A stretch of 64,000 bases of DNA from Hymenopus coronatus (Eukaryota > Arthropoda > Insecta > Mantodea > Hymenopodidae): assembly GCA_030762935.1 (NCBI GenBank), contig CM060896.1:12512001-12576000 (forward strand). Direction: 5' to 3'. Positions 11,398-23,106 of the stretch are shown here, piece by piece (positions within the stretch are counted from its first letter, which is position 1; each line of letters starts with the position of its first letter). Under the pieces are notes generated by a model. It saw only the letters and a list, made by a program, of their open reading frames with translations, had not been told where the DNA came from and ran no database searches. The position numbers were made by a program, and so were the translations under genes.

Positions 11398-11895
11398 CAA
11401 ATCTCATGTGTTCCTTTCACATTACTTTCTCTACATCTCTGTAAAATTGTTGTTAATAATCTTATTCATCTATTTCATGCTGAAACATTAACAGAAACAG
11501 TTTTATCACTTAGTTCGTTATACGTAGAAGGTACATAAGAGAATACACTAGGATAAACCGACAGTCAAATGTTTTTGAAATGTGATTGCTATGGGATTGA
11601 AATCCGTTTCCATGCGCAGTCAAGCGTTGAAACATATCCGTATGAGAAAAGTATTTTAAAACGGAAATCAGTAACAAGATATATCTCGAAAAAGACTAAT
11701 TGCACGAAAAAAATGCGTATGACATAAATTGTGTGTTTTATCGATATCTACATTTTTTGTTAGTAAATTTAGGTCTATCTCCTATGGTTTACCAATTTTG
11801 TCACATTCAATGAAAATAATCCAAATTAAGGTGTCTTCAGAGGCTATTCCCACAATATTCAAGAAATAAATATTATTTGTCATGTAAGTATCTTA
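11398..11895 (+). repeat. HINE-like 5' half
   Basis: Starts at the 5' block CTCATGTGTTCCTTTCACAT and is broken at the TTATTTGTCATGTAAG block, where the next complete copy begins. Confidence 0.75.
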
Positions 11896-11900
11896 AAAAA

Positions 11901-12783
11901 ATCTGATGTGTTCCATTCACATGCTTTTCTCTACATCTCTGCAACAAATTGTAGTTAAAAATCATATGCTTCTATTTAATTCATGCTAATTAGCAGAAAT
12001 AGTCTTATTACTTGCTGCTTTGTAAGTAGAAGCGAAATGAAGGAGTTCCATAGGTTTAAATGATAGCCCAAAGTTGGTTGCTATGTAGCTGATGTAGGTA
12101 CTTCTGTTTGTATGGACAGGAGTTAATAAATTCCTGTTTGAGAAAAGTATAAGTTTTTCAAAGCTAAAACGAAAAACCAGGAATATCTTAAAAATGATCA
12201 ACTCCACGAATATATGTATATGACATAAATTACGTATTTTATCGTGAGCTACTTTTCTGTGTAGTAAGTTTTTCCCATTCCTTACGGTTTAGCAGTTATG
12301 CACAATTCCGTAAAATTCATCCAGAATAAAGTGGTGTTCAGGGGCTATTGCCAGAAAATTCAAGATATACATTTTATTTGTCAGGTAAATATCTTTAATA
12401 TACAATATTTTAATCAAAATCGTTAGCCATTTTTAAGAAAATCAAAATTTTCAAAAAATTTTCCATGTAAAGGGTAGTTTGGGGTGGGGGAATTTTCTTG
12501 AAAATCTTCTTGTCGCATCCTTGGAAGATACCAAACTTAAATACCAAGTTTGGGCGTTAACGATATTTTCGTTTTTGAGCTATGCTGCCCACAGACACAC
12601 ACACATACACACAGATAGACAGACAGACAGACAGACACACACGTACATTTTTCTAAAAATGCTTTTTTTGGATTCAGGGAGTCTCAAAACATGAATTTCC
12701 GTTGAAATCTCGGCATCGAATTTTTGGGTACAATGCAATACCTTCTCTATACGCTATGTACATAGTTCGTATAGAGAAAGTAA
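11901..12783 (+). repeat. HINE-like element, near full length
   Basis: Runs from ATCTGATGTGTTCCATTCAC to the palindrome (CTATGTACATAG) and GTATAGAGAAAGTAA. The (CA)n site is occupied by CACACATACACACAGATAGA and several CAGA units (12596-12645). Confidence 0.82.
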
Positions 12784-13762
12784 TAAGAGATTTTAATCAA
12801 AATCATTAGAGCCGTTTCGGAGAAAGTACAAATTTTAGAAATTTTGTTCATGTAAAGGGTAGTTTGGGGTGGCGGATTTTCTTTAAAATCTTTGAGTCGC
12901 ATCTTTGGAAAACACTAATCTTAAATATCAAATTTGGTATTTAACGGGCTTTTCGTTTTTGAGCTATATGGCCCACCGACACATACTAATCGAGAAAAAA
13001 AATAGCAGAAATAGTCTTATTACTTGCTTTCTTGTAAGTAGAAGCGAAATAAGGGAGTACAATAGGTTAAAGTGATAGTCATAAGGTGGTTGCTATGTGA
13101 CTGATGTTCTTTTGTTTGTGTGGACACGAGGTGACAAATTCCTGTGTGAGAAAAGTATAAGTTTTAAAAAGTGAAATCAAAGACAAGGAATATCTCAAAA
13201 ATGATCAACTCCACAGAAAAAGAAATCTATATAACATATATTGTGTGTTTTAATATGTTCTACATATTTTCTGTGGTAAGTTTTTGTCCACCTCTTACGG
13301 TTTACCAGTGATGCAAAATGCATCCAGAATAAAGTAGTCTTCAGAGGCTATGCCTAGAACATTCAAGATATATATTTTATTTGTCAGGTAATCATCTTTA
13401 GATAGTATACCATATTTTAATCAAAATCGTTAGAGGCATTTTTGAAAAAATCAAAATTTTCGAAAAGAGTTCCATGTAAAGGGTAGTTGGGGTGGGGAAA
13501 TTTTCTTGAAAATCTTCGTATCCCATCCTTGGAATATACTAAACTTGAATACCAAGTTTGGTACTTAAAGGCCTTTTCGTTTTTGAACTATGCTGTCTAC
13601 AGACACACACAGACACATACAGGAGCTTTTTCTAAAAATGTTTTTTTTTTGTATTCAGGGGGTCGCAAAACATGTATTTCCCGTGAACTCGGTATCGATT
13701 TTTGGGTGCAATACAATACCTTCTCTATACACTATGCACATAGTACGTGTAGAAAAAGTAAA
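12784..13762 (+). repeat. two fused HINE-like fragments
   Basis: An internal fragment (12784-12985, from the TTTTAATCAAAATCATTAG block to GCCCACCGACACA) is joined to a 5'-truncated copy starting at CTAATCGAGAAAAAAAATAG (12986). That second copy runs to the palindrome (CTATGCACATAG) at about 13755. The fragments are in head-to-tail order. Confidence 0.72.
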
Positions 13763-13926
13763 GGAATTGTTTCTAGTGAATCTGCTCCAAAGAAGGTAAA
13801 AACGGTCCTATCGCAGTAAAGTGATGGCGCCAATTTGTTTGCAATGTAAAACGTATCTTACTCATTGAGGATTTAGAAAAAGGAAAATCGGTTATTTGGT
13901 AGTTATAGGCCTGATTCGACTAGAAG
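13763..13926. other. unassigned spacer
   Basis: Sequence following a HINE-like terminus; no gene or repeat recognised. Confidence 0.3.
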
Positions 13927-14010
13927 TTAGCGGTGACACGGCCCAAGAAAGTGCTGTTTCAGCACGGAAACGTACCAGCGGATGCATCCGGAGTTGTCGC
14001 TCGTGAACCA
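13927..14010 (+). pseudogene. possible mariner transposase scrap
   Basis: A plus-strand frame reads RPKKVLFQHGNVPADASGVV, which resembles the mariner block around the second catalytic aspartate (RPKKVLFHQDN-type). The aspartate is replaced. Only about 25 residues match and no terminal repeat is seen, so chance similarity cannot be excluded. Confidence 0.35.
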
Positions 14011-14367
14011 CTGGCGCACCGCCATATTCACCAAATCAGTTTCCATGCTATTGCTTCTCAGGAACAAATTTACATCAATCGTAGAGACAATAGCTTATTC
14101 GCAGAGCTTGTCATATCCTTTGTTTGGTAGGGTTAAACAAATGACAGCAGCTTTGGGAAGAAATGCACATTCCTAAAAGAAGACTTTGTTGAGTAGCAAA
14201 TAATCTGTGTTTGAAAACATACGGTACCTTGAAATTTAATATGGCTCTTCCTGAACCTCCCACGCAAAGCAAATATGTTCAAACAATTTAGAGTTTAAGA
14301 AAGCATTTTTTAGCATTGAGTTAACCATCTATTCATTTATAGTTATCTATGGTGTTAATAATTACAG

Positions 14368-14491
14368 AGGACTTCACGGAATAACAAGCGACGAAGACCA
14401 GAGAGTCAAGATGATCGAAAGCTTGGATTTCTTTGATTCCAATCTAACTCGGTTGCTATCCCGTGAAGTCACCTTGATTAGCACGTCGTAG
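14368..14491 (+). other. weak candidate terminal exon
   Basis: An acceptor-like AATAATTACAG ends at 14367. From there a frame of 40 codons is open to TAG at 14489-14491 (GLHGITSDEDQRVKMIESLD, then FFDSNLTRLLSREVTLISTS). The frame also continues open upstream for about 35 codons, so the acceptor is not required. I do not recognise the peptide. The polypyrimidine tract is poor, and the whole may be chance. Confidence 0.15.
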
Positions 14492-14520
14492 ATAAAAGAA
14501 CAATCTTCAGTGCGGAAAGC

Positions 14521-14766
14521 TATTTTTGTAGTGTTTTTGTAGTGTTCAACACCGCTTTTATTACTTGTGGCACCACAGGCGATGACATTGGTGACACTTG
14601 GAATGAAGATGGAGCACCGGTGGAATGTGTTGGTGGGGGAAACCGGAGAACCCGGAGCCCTGTGCCACTTTGTCCACCACAAATCTCACATTTTGTCGCT
14701 TGGAATCGAACTCGGGCCGTCTAGGTGAGAGGAGAGTGGTCTAACCAGTCGGCCACGGCGCGGCCG
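14521..14766 (-). mobile_element. tRNA-derived SINE (family 1)
   Basis: On the minus strand the element begins CGGCCGCGCCGTGGCCGACT, continues GGTTAGACCAC and CGAGTTCGATTCC, which match the A box and B box of an RNA polymerase III promoter and look derived from a tRNA of Leu/Ser shape. The body includes GGCTCCGGGTTCTCCGGTTT and a GTCATCGCCTGTGGTGCCAC block. It ends with a GTGTTGAACACTACAAA-type tail. Short AGCTA sequences on both sides may be a target-site duplication. It would be transcribed by Pol III and mobilised by a LINE. The central domain may belong to a SINE superfamily shared across animals, which I cannot verify here. Confidence 0.85.
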
Positions 14767-15349
14767 AAACAGCTAGAGAATGTCATGTGAATGGAACACA
14801 TCAGATTTTTATTAATATAAAACCTAATTGCAAAACTCTGTGCCTTGCGTTGCTTTTGATTATTATTTATTTCTTTATTATTATTAAAGCAGTAGGGATG
14901 AAATTCGGTGTAAAAGAAGCGTAGGTAAGGGCTATAATTATCGCTTGTGATTTTTGGCTTCCTATTGAATGATATCTCCTAGAGAGAGGTTGCGCGCGGC
15001 TTCGAGTAAGAGACACCATTAATTGTAATGGGAAGAGAGTACCATTTAAAAGACCTCTAATTACGTCATAAGCATGCTTGAGTTGCGACGTCACTTGTGC
15101 ACAAGGAATGTCCTGTTGGAGCTTAATAAGTTCAGGTCGCTGATTCGATGGAACTAAATCTCACAACTGAGAACACGGTGGACTTGATGATCGCAAGAAC
15201 TGCAAGTTACACTGATCAGGTATTGGGAATACGAGATTATGATAAGTAACTTACAGTTCGTGGTTAGACAATTACTTTGAAATACTTGAAAAAAATTGTA
15301 AAAAAGCCTAATTTATAAAACTTTCTTTTCTATATTTTATTGAGCATTA
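14767..15349. other. HINE-like 5' tip, then unassigned
   Basis: The first 45 bases (to about 14810, GAATGTCATGTGAATGGAAC) are the 5' tip of a minus-strand HINE-like copy, so the SINE sits beside or within one. The remaining 540 bp show no gene, repeat or RNA that I recognise. Confidence 0.4.
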
Positions 15350-16206
15350 AAACAAGTTGATGTATTCCATTCATATGACTTCCTCTACAACCCTGTAACA
15401 AATTATTGTTAAAAAGCTTATAATCTATCTTCTTCATGCTAATGGAGATAAACATTAGCAGAAATGCTTTCTAGTAAGTAGAAGGGAAAAATGAAACACG
15501 CAAGGCAAAACAATAGCCAAATCTTCTAAATGCTGGTTACCATGCGGATCAAAACTGTTTCTCTCACTCGGAGGTCCCGAGTTCGTTTCCCGATTTTCTT
15601 TAACCAGAATTATTCCCCAACCCCACAGAGTATGTGAGAATGAATGTGTGTGTGTGTGTGTGTGTGTGTATGTTAGAGGAAAATAAAACGATTTAAAACC
15701 AAAGTAAAGAACTTGCACACAACAAATTGTTTCTAGTGTAAAGCCCCTGATATCACCTTAGATGTTAATTGGGGCTATATAAATGAAACAATTTAAAAGA
15801 AACAAAAAATTAGTTTCTTTGCATTGCCAGGTGTTGACAAAAAAAATTACATTTTATTTGCAATATACATATCTTTAATACACAGTATTTTAATCAAAAT
15901 CGTTTGAGCCATTTTTATGAAAATCAAAATTTTCGAAACATTTTCCATGTGAAGGGTAGTTTGGGTTGGGAAATTTTTCTCAAAATCTTCGTGTGACATC
16001 CCAGGAAGACACCAAAATTAAATACAAGTTTGGTATTTTACCAACTTTTCGTTTCAGTGTTTCCGGGACACATGGACACACACATGCACATTTTTAATTT
16101 TTTTTTTAATACAAGGGACCCCAAGTGAAGTCGCGGTATCGAATTTTTGGAAACAATGCAATAACTTCTCTATGCATTATGTACATGGTGCGTGTTGAGA
16201 AAGTAA
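15350..16206 (+). repeat. HINE-like element split by a SINE
   Basis: 5' block at 15358 (GATGTATTCCATTCATATGA), body to about 15565 (GGTTACCATGCGGATC...GTTTCT). It then continues at about 15812 with GTTTCTTTGCATTGCCAGG, has an internal deletion, and runs on to a degraded palindrome (ATTATGTACATGG) at 16175-16206. The two flanks are adjacent in the family consensus. Confidence 0.7.
15563..15811 (+). mobile_element. tRNA-derived SINE, 5' truncated (family 3)
   Basis: Begins near CACTCGGAGGTCCCGAGTTC, where CGAGTTCGTTTCCC is a B-box-like segment; the A-box half is missing or blurred. It then has GTATGTGAGAATG, a (TG)n run at 15643-15669 and a tail GGGGCTATATAAATGAAACA typical of SINE or LINE 3' ends. 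GTTTCT occurs at both borders and may be the target-site duplication. Confidence 0.55.
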
Positions 16207-17072
16207 AAATCTGACGTGTTCCATTCACATGACTTTCTCTACATCTCTGCAGCAAATTATTGTTAGAAAGCTTATGCTTCTATTTACTTCCTGCTAATCG
16301 AGAAAAAATTAGCAAAAATAGTCTTATTACCTACTACCTTGTAAGTAGAAGTGAAATATGGGAGTACCATAGGTTAAAGTGATAGTCAAAAGCTGGTTGC
16401 TAAGTGACTGAAGTTCCTTTGTTTGTATAGACAAATATCTGTATGAGAAAAGTATGTTTTTTAAAGCTGAAACCAAAAATAAGGGATATCTCAAAAACGA
16501 TCAACTCTACGAAAAAAATTACAGAATATAAATAGTGTTTTAATGTGCTCTACATTTTTTGTCTGATAAGTTTTTGTGTATCTCATACGGTTTGGTAGTT
16601 ATGCAAAATTCCGTAAAATGCATCCAGAACAAAGTGGTCTTCAGAGGCTATTCCCAGAAAATTCAAGATATACATTTTATTTGTGAGGTAAATACCTTTA
16701 ATATACGATATTTTAATCAAAATCGTTAAGAGTCGTTTTCGAAAAAAGTTCCATGTAAAAAGTTCCATGTAAAGAGTAGTTGGAGTAGGGGGGATTTTCT
16801 TGAAAATCTTCGTGTCGCATCCTTGGAAGAAACGAAACTTAAATACCAATTTTGGTATTCAACGATATTTTCGTTTTTGAGCTATGCTGTCCATAGACAC
16901 ACACACATACACACACAGGTACACGCATACACGGACCTTTTTGTAAAAGTGCTTTTTTTGGATTCAGGGGGAACCAAAACATATATTTTCGGTGAAATCT
17001 CGGTATCGAAGTTTTGGGTGGAATGCAATACCTTCTCTATACACTATGTACATATGACATGTAGAGAAAGTA
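16207..17072 (+). repeat. HINE-like element, full length
   Basis: Directly follows the previous copy in tandem (junction GAGAAAGTAAAAATCTGACG). Complete from the 5' block to the palindrome (CTATGTACATATG) at 17040-17072. The (CA)n site at about 16896-16935 is short. Confidence 0.82.
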
Positions 17073-17399
17073 AAAATGAAATCTCGATGTGAACAAATGA
17101 AGGGCTACATCTAAATTATATGGACAAAGCCTTCTTATACACTCTTTTGTTAATGCAATAGATTGTTTACTTGAAGTAGCACATGTTACGTCATTTTCTA
17201 ATTGTAAGTATTAATGACCTCTCAAACTCTTACAGTGCTTGTTGCCATGGCAATTAATAAATGAATTGTAGATTTAGCTTACGTTATCAAAAATATGTTC
17301 TGAATTATTAGCTTACATATCAAGTATTTTACAAAACGGGATGTCAGTATCGTAAAGTGTAAAGCACAACTTTAATTTCTTCTCAGAAATTCCATATTA

Positions 17400-18130
17400 A
17401 TTTTCTGACCATCTTTAGAACCTTTATGACTGAAAGTTTGAAATTCCAAACTAATAGTGCTAACTTTTTTTTTAAATTTATACCACATGTGTAATATAGC
17501 ACAAAAGGTTACAGTACAACTTTCATCCGGTTTGCTCTAATGGCTTGGAGGTTATGGTCAAATGTGTTTATGTTTTAGTCACGTCACTAAAATGCCCTTT
17601 GCGACAAAATAATTAAAACTTTGGTGCAATATTTTAACCTTAGGTTCACAATATATATTGTGAAATTGTCCAATATTTCTCTGCGTCTCCTTTTCATTAG
17701 GCTCCCAAAATGTTTAAAGTGATGATATAATCTCTATGTTTGAAAATTGAAAACATGTGAAATAAATCTGACAGTAAAACCTTGGGTAATTATTTTTTAT
17801 TGTACCGCTTTGATCATGTACAACAAATTTTAATTGTGTAAAACTGAAAAACTGCTCCGCAAATTTTACAGGAAGAAAAATGCTGAAAATATCAATAGCG
17901 AGAAAACAAGGGAAGATTTGAATGCATGGCTCACATTAAAATCCATCAGATTGGTAGGTTGGACCCTCATCTTTCCTTTTCCTCTCCTCTGCTGCTGCAT
18001 TTTCTGTTCCTCTCTTCTTGCATTGCTGATTTACTTCTGCACAACTTAATTTTTTACTTTGCATGATGCGACTGAATTGAAGTTTTTCTTGCCGAGTCCA
18101 GCAGTGTTTCGCTTCTATTGCTTTGCTGTA
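17400..18130 (+). repeat. dispersed family 2, copy A
   Basis: Aligns with 34050-34790 over its whole length (shared GACTGAAAG, GTTACAGTAC and TTTTAGTCACGTCACTAAAA blocks), and with 58456-58712 over its 3' part. The segment 17868-18040 is far better conserved than the rest. It holds GCTGAAAATATCAATAGCGA and TTGAATGCATGGCTCACATT, and a short frame (SEKTREDLNAWLTLKS) is open in all three copies. Function unknown; the 330 bp before it (17073-17399) show nothing recognisable. Confidence 0.6.
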
Positions 18131-18711
18131 GCTTCAATTAAGGCAATTATACCTTTATATTCAGGAATGTTTAATTATTTTATGGAATTAAAATAACAAA
18201 GACGATTTGTTATGTGATTTTACATGACATTTTAGTTATACATACTCTTAATGTATAGGTATGTCTTAAACAAGAGTGGTTAAATGTTTCTGTGGTCAAC
18301 AAATGGATAAAAATGCAAAAAATTATTGGCTCGATTTTAGGTTGGAGTGGGAATTTTATTTAGTTATAATTATTCCCCACCCTAAGCCTCTTGAAATATA
18401 GTACAACAGAGAATATAAGTTAATTTAATCGAGAAGTATAATTTTAATGTATACTTCAACAACTTAAGTATTTGCTTCAGAGAGTCAAGCAGGCAATATG
18501 GCAACATTACCTAAGGAGGTATGTAATAAAAATAAACAGATATACACACGCAGATATACAATACCGCGTTAGATTTCTTCATACATCTTGCTTCATTAAC
18601 TTTACTCGTCTTGTGGGACTGTGAGTATAGTTGTACTCTTCTGCAATTTGTTCAACATTTATTTCAGCTCTAAAACTGCTATTTTTCTCTAGATTCTAAT
18701 AATTCTGCAAA
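18131..18711. other. unassigned AT-rich spacer
   Basis: No gene, RNA or known repeat seen. Short open frames only. Confidence 0.4.
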
Positions 18712-19335
18712 AATATGTCTTCCATTCCAACGACTTTCTTTACATCTGTGTAACTAATTATTGTTAAAAAGCTTATTCTTCTATTCCCTTTATGCTAATT
18801 GACATAATGGCGTTGAAATATGTTTCTTTGTGTGGTCAAGCGTTAACAAGCTCGCGTATGAGTAAAGTTCAAATATTTTAAAGCTGAAACCCATAACAAG
18901 GAATATCTCGAAAAAGATCAACTGAATGAAGAAAATGTAAGTGACAAAACCATGTGTTTTAAGGAACTTTACTTTTTTTGTGTAGTAAGTTTTTGTCTGT
19001 CTCTTACGGTCTACCAGTTCTGCAAAATTCCGCAAAATTCATTCAGCATAAACATGTCTTTAAAAGCTATTCCCAGAAAATTCAAGATACACATTTTATT
19101 TGTCATGTAAATATCTCTAATATACGATATTTTAATGAAAATCGTTAGAGCTATTTTTGAGAAAATCAAAGTTTTCGAAAAAAGTTCCATGTAAAGGGTA
19201 CTTTGAGGAAGGAGGATCTCTCTCACAATCTTCGTGTCCCACCCCTGGAAGATACTAAAGTTAAATACCAAGTTTGGTATTTTATTGACTTTTCGTTTTT
19301 GAGTTATCGTGTTCAAAGACACACGGACACACGGA

Positions 19336-19390
<55 letters not shown>

Positions 19391-19492
19391 ACACACGGAA
19401 CATTTTGTGAACAAAATCTTGGCACCGAATTGTTGGGCGGAGTGCAATACCTTCTCTTTACACTGTGTACATATTACTTGTAGAGAAAGTAA
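18712..19492 (+). repeat. HINE-like element with (CA)n
   Basis: Begins at a degenerate 5' block (CTTCCATTCCAACGACTTTC). It carries AAATACCAAGTTTGGTATTT at 19264-19283, a perfect (CA)n of about 55 bp at 19338-19392, and a worn palindrome (CTGTGTACATATT) at 19462-19492. An internal deletion has shortened the 5' half. Confidence 0.78.
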
Positions 19493-19630
19493 TAATACTT
19501 ACGCTGAAGATGTGTTTTCTTCTCATTGTAAAAATTCCTGTGTGAAATACATGAGCATCCCGTGAAGTACAAATGCAAATGTTTCAATTCTCAACGTATC
19601 ACTGCAACTAAACACAATTCACTTTTCTAG

Positions 19631-22600
19631 GCTGCTGGGAGAATTCCTTTGCTTACAACAGTTATTACAATATCGATTTAAATGTAGTACTAATTTGCAT
19701 TCGATATTTCGAGCCAACACACGCCTAAGCAATGAAAATAACTACACTTCTACAATAGAAACAGACAACCCTTCTGCAACAACAGTAGACAAATCTGCAG
19801 CAAGACTGGACAACGCTTCTGCAACAGAAACGGGCAATGCTTCTGCAACAGAAAAAGACAAATATTCTGCAACAGAAACGCACAACGCTTCTGCAACAGA
19901 AACGGGCAATGCTTCTGCAACAGAAAAAGACAAATCTTCTGCAACAGAAACACACAACGCTTCTGCAACAGAAACGGGCAATGCTTCTGCAACAGAAATA
20001 GACAAATCTTCTGCTACAGAAACGCACAACGCTTCTACAACTGAAACAGGTAATGCTTCTGCAACAGAAATAGACAAATCTTCTGCAACAGAAACGGACA
20101 ATGCTTCTGCAACAGAAACGGACAATGCTTCTGCAACAGAAATAGATAAATCTTCTGCAACAGAAACGGACAATGCTTCTGCAACAGAAATAGATAAATC
20201 TTCTGCAACAGAAACGGACAATGCTTCTGCAACAGAAACTGAATATGCTTCTGCAACAGAAACTGACAAATCTTCTGCAACAGAAACGCACAAATCTTCT
20301 GCAACAAAAACGGACAATGCTTCTGCAACAGAAACGGACAATGCTTCTGCAACAGAAATAGCCAAATCTTCTGCAACAGAAATAGCCAAATCTTCTGCAA
20401 CAGAAATAGCCAAATCTTCTGCAACAGAAATAGACAAATCTTCTGCAACAGAAATAGACAAATCTTCTGCAACAGATATAGACAAATCTTCTGCAACAGA
20501 AATAGACAAATCTTCTGCAACAGAAACAGACAATACTTCTGCAACAGAAACGGACAAATCTTCTGCAACAGAAACGGACAAATCTTCTGCAACAGAAACA
20601 GACAATACTTCTGCAACAGAAGCGGACAAATCTTCTGCAACAGAAATAGCCAAATCTTCTGCAACAGAAATAGCCAAATCTTCTGCAACAGAAATAGACA
20701 AATCTTCTGCAACAGAAACAGACAATATTTCTGCAACAGAAGCGGACAAATCTTCTGCAACAGAAATAGCCAAATCTTCTGCAACAGAAATAGACAAATC
20801 TTCTGCAACAGTAATAGACAAATCTTCTGCAACAGAAATAGCCAAATCTTCTGCAACAGAAATAGACAAATCTTCTGCAACAGAAATAGACAAATCTTCT
20901 GCAACAGAAATAGACAAATCTTCTGCAACAGAAACACACAATACTTCTGCAACAGAAACGGACAAATCTTCTGCAACAGAAACAGACAATACTTCTGCAA
21001 CAGAAACGGACAAATCTTCTGCAACAGAAACGGACAAATCTTCTGCAACAGAAACAGACAATACTTCTGCAACAGAAATAGCCAAATCTTCTGCAACAGA
21101 AATAGCCAAATCTTCTGCAACAGAAATAGACAAATCTTCTGCAACAGAAACAGACAATATTTCTGCAACAGAAGCGGACAAATCTTCTGCAACAGAAATA
21201 GCCAAATCTTCTGCAACAGAAATAGACAAATCTTCTGCAACAGAAATAGACAAATCTTCTGCAACAGAAATAGCCAAATCTTCTGCAACAGAAATAGACA
21301 AATCTTCTGCAACAGAAATAGACAAATCTTCTGCAACAGAAATAGACAAATCTTCTGCAACAGAAACACACAATACTTCTGCAACAGAAACGGACAAATC
21401 TTCTGCAACAGAAACAGACAATACTTCTGCAACAGAAACGGACAATGCTTCTGCAACAGAAACGGACAAATCTTCTGCAACAGAAACAGACAATACTTCT
21501 GCAACAGAAACGGACAAATCTTCTGCAACAGAAATAGCCAAATCTTCTGCAACAGAAATAGACAAATCTTCTGCAACAGAAATAGACAAATCTTCTGCAA
21601 CAGAAATAGCCAAATCTTCTGCAACAGAAACAGACAAATCTTCTGCAACAGAAATAGACAAATCTTCTTCAACAGAAATAGACAAATCTTCTGCAACAGA
21701 AACAGCCAATAGTTCTGCAACAGAAATAGACAAATCTTCTGCAACAGAAATAGACAAATCTTCTGCAACAGAAATAGCCAAATCTTCTGCAACAGAAATA
21801 GACAAATCTTCTGCAACAGAAATAGACAAATCTTCTTCAACAGAAATAGGCAAATCTTCTGCAACAGAAATAGACAAATCTTCTTCAACAGAAATAGACA
21901 AATCTTCTGCAACAGAAACAGACAATACTTCTGCAACAGAAATAGACAAATCTTCTGCAACAGAAATAGACAAATCTTCTGCAACAGAAATAGCCAAATC
22001 TTCTGCAACAGAAATAGACAAATCTTCTGCAACAGAAATAAACAAATCTTCTGCAATAGAAACACACAATACTTCTGCAACAGAAACGGACAAATCTTCT
22101 GCAACAGAAACAGACAAATCTTCTGCAACAGAAATAGACAAATCTTCTGCAACAGAAATAGACAAATCTTCTGCAACAGAAATAGACAAATCTTCTGCAT
22201 CAGAAACAGACAAATCTTCTGCAACAGAAATAGACAAATCTTCAGCAACAAAAACGGACAAATCCTCTGCAACAGAAAAGGACAACGCTTCTGCAACAGA
22301 AATGGACCATGCTTCTGCAACAAAAACGGACAAATCTTCTGCAACAGAAACGGACAAATCTTCTGCAACAGAAACAGACAAATCTTCTGCAACAGAAATA
22401 GACAAATCTTCAGCAAAAAAAACGGACAAATCCTCTGCAACAGAAAAGGACAACGCTTCTGCAACAGAAATGGACCATGCTTCTGCAACAAAAACGGACA
22501 AATCTTCTGCAACAGAAACGGACAAATCTTCTGCAACAGAAACGGACAAATCTTCTGCAACAGAAACGGACAAATCTTCTGCCTCAGAAATGGAACATGC

Positions 22601-22709
22601 TTCAGCAACAAAAACGGACAAATCCTCTGCAACAGAAAAGGACAACGCTTCTGCAACAGAAATGGACAATACTTCTGCAACAGAAACGCCTGCCGTCTCT
22701 ACAGTGTAA
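19631..22709 (+). CDS. possible exon encoding an SATEIDKS octapeptide-repeat protein
   Basis: A frame is open from just after a stop at 19563 to TAA at 22707-22709, over 1000 codons. It encodes about 120 tandem octapeptides of the form S-A-T-E-(I/T)-D-K-S or ETDN-(A/T), ending ETPAVSTV. There is no in-frame ATG before the repeats; the only alternative start is TTG at 19695. However, TTCACTTTTCTAG at 19618-19630 is a good 3' splice acceptor, so it could be a terminal coding exon, and AATAAA follows at 22729. The product would be rich in Ser, Thr and acidic residues, like O-glycosylated or disordered secreted proteins. Against this, the 24-bp unit leaves five of six frames open, and substitutions show no clear synonymous bias. 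A non-coding minisatellite is at least as likely. Confidence 0.3.
19740..22690 (+). repeat. 24-bp minisatellite, about 120 units, with higher-order repeats
   Basis: Units are TCTTCTGCAACAGAAATAGA plus CAAA and variants. From about 19817 onward the spacing stays at exactly 24 bp with no insertion or deletion visible. Higher-order duplication is plain: the variant GACAATATTT...GAAGCGGACAAA occurs at 20721 and again at 21153, 432 bp (18 units) apart with the same neighbours. A TCCTCTGCAACAGAAAAGG variant recurs at 22263, 22431 and 22623 (168 and 192 bp, 7 and 8 units). Confidence 0.95.
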
Positions 22710-23106
22710 ATGGACAATAATTCTACAAAATAAATGTATAGTGCTTCCAAAACAGAAACTTACAGTGCTTCTACAAAAGAAATAGAGAACACCTGTATAA
22801 TGAAAATGGAGGTGGCCGCCATTTGAGACATGATAGGAACTGTGTGTCAAACGGTCAGACACCACAATGATTAAATAATAAATAAACAACACATACATAT
22901 GACGTAAGCCATGGAAACAAATAGAAATTATCACCAACTTTACTGTCGTCGGTAATGTGATTCCATACGTAAAACACATAAACTGTTTCCAGATACACAA
23001 AAAACTGATATAGAAAGCAGAAAATACAACATATAGAGGAGCGCTTATAACGAGCTAGGAGATAAGTGTCGATCGACTGCTCACCACATAACCGTATGCA
23101 TCTCAT
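22710..23106. other. unassigned spacer between two arrays
   Basis: Contains AATAAA at 22729 and an AATAAATAAA run near 22875-22885, either of which could serve as a polyadenylation signal for a plus-strand transcript crossing the 24-bp array. No gene recognised. Confidence 0.4.

Noticed and set aside
14680..14766. Functional tRNA gene of Leu/Ser type
   Set aside because: Head of a SINE with a 170-bp body and a tail; B box deviates and the acceptor stem is incomplete.
19725..22750. Minus-strand genes across the 24-bp array (SVAEDLSI, LLQKICLF and FCCRRFVY polymers)
   Set aside because: All three minus frames are open from the same repeat; no acceptor, start context or poly-A signal favours them.
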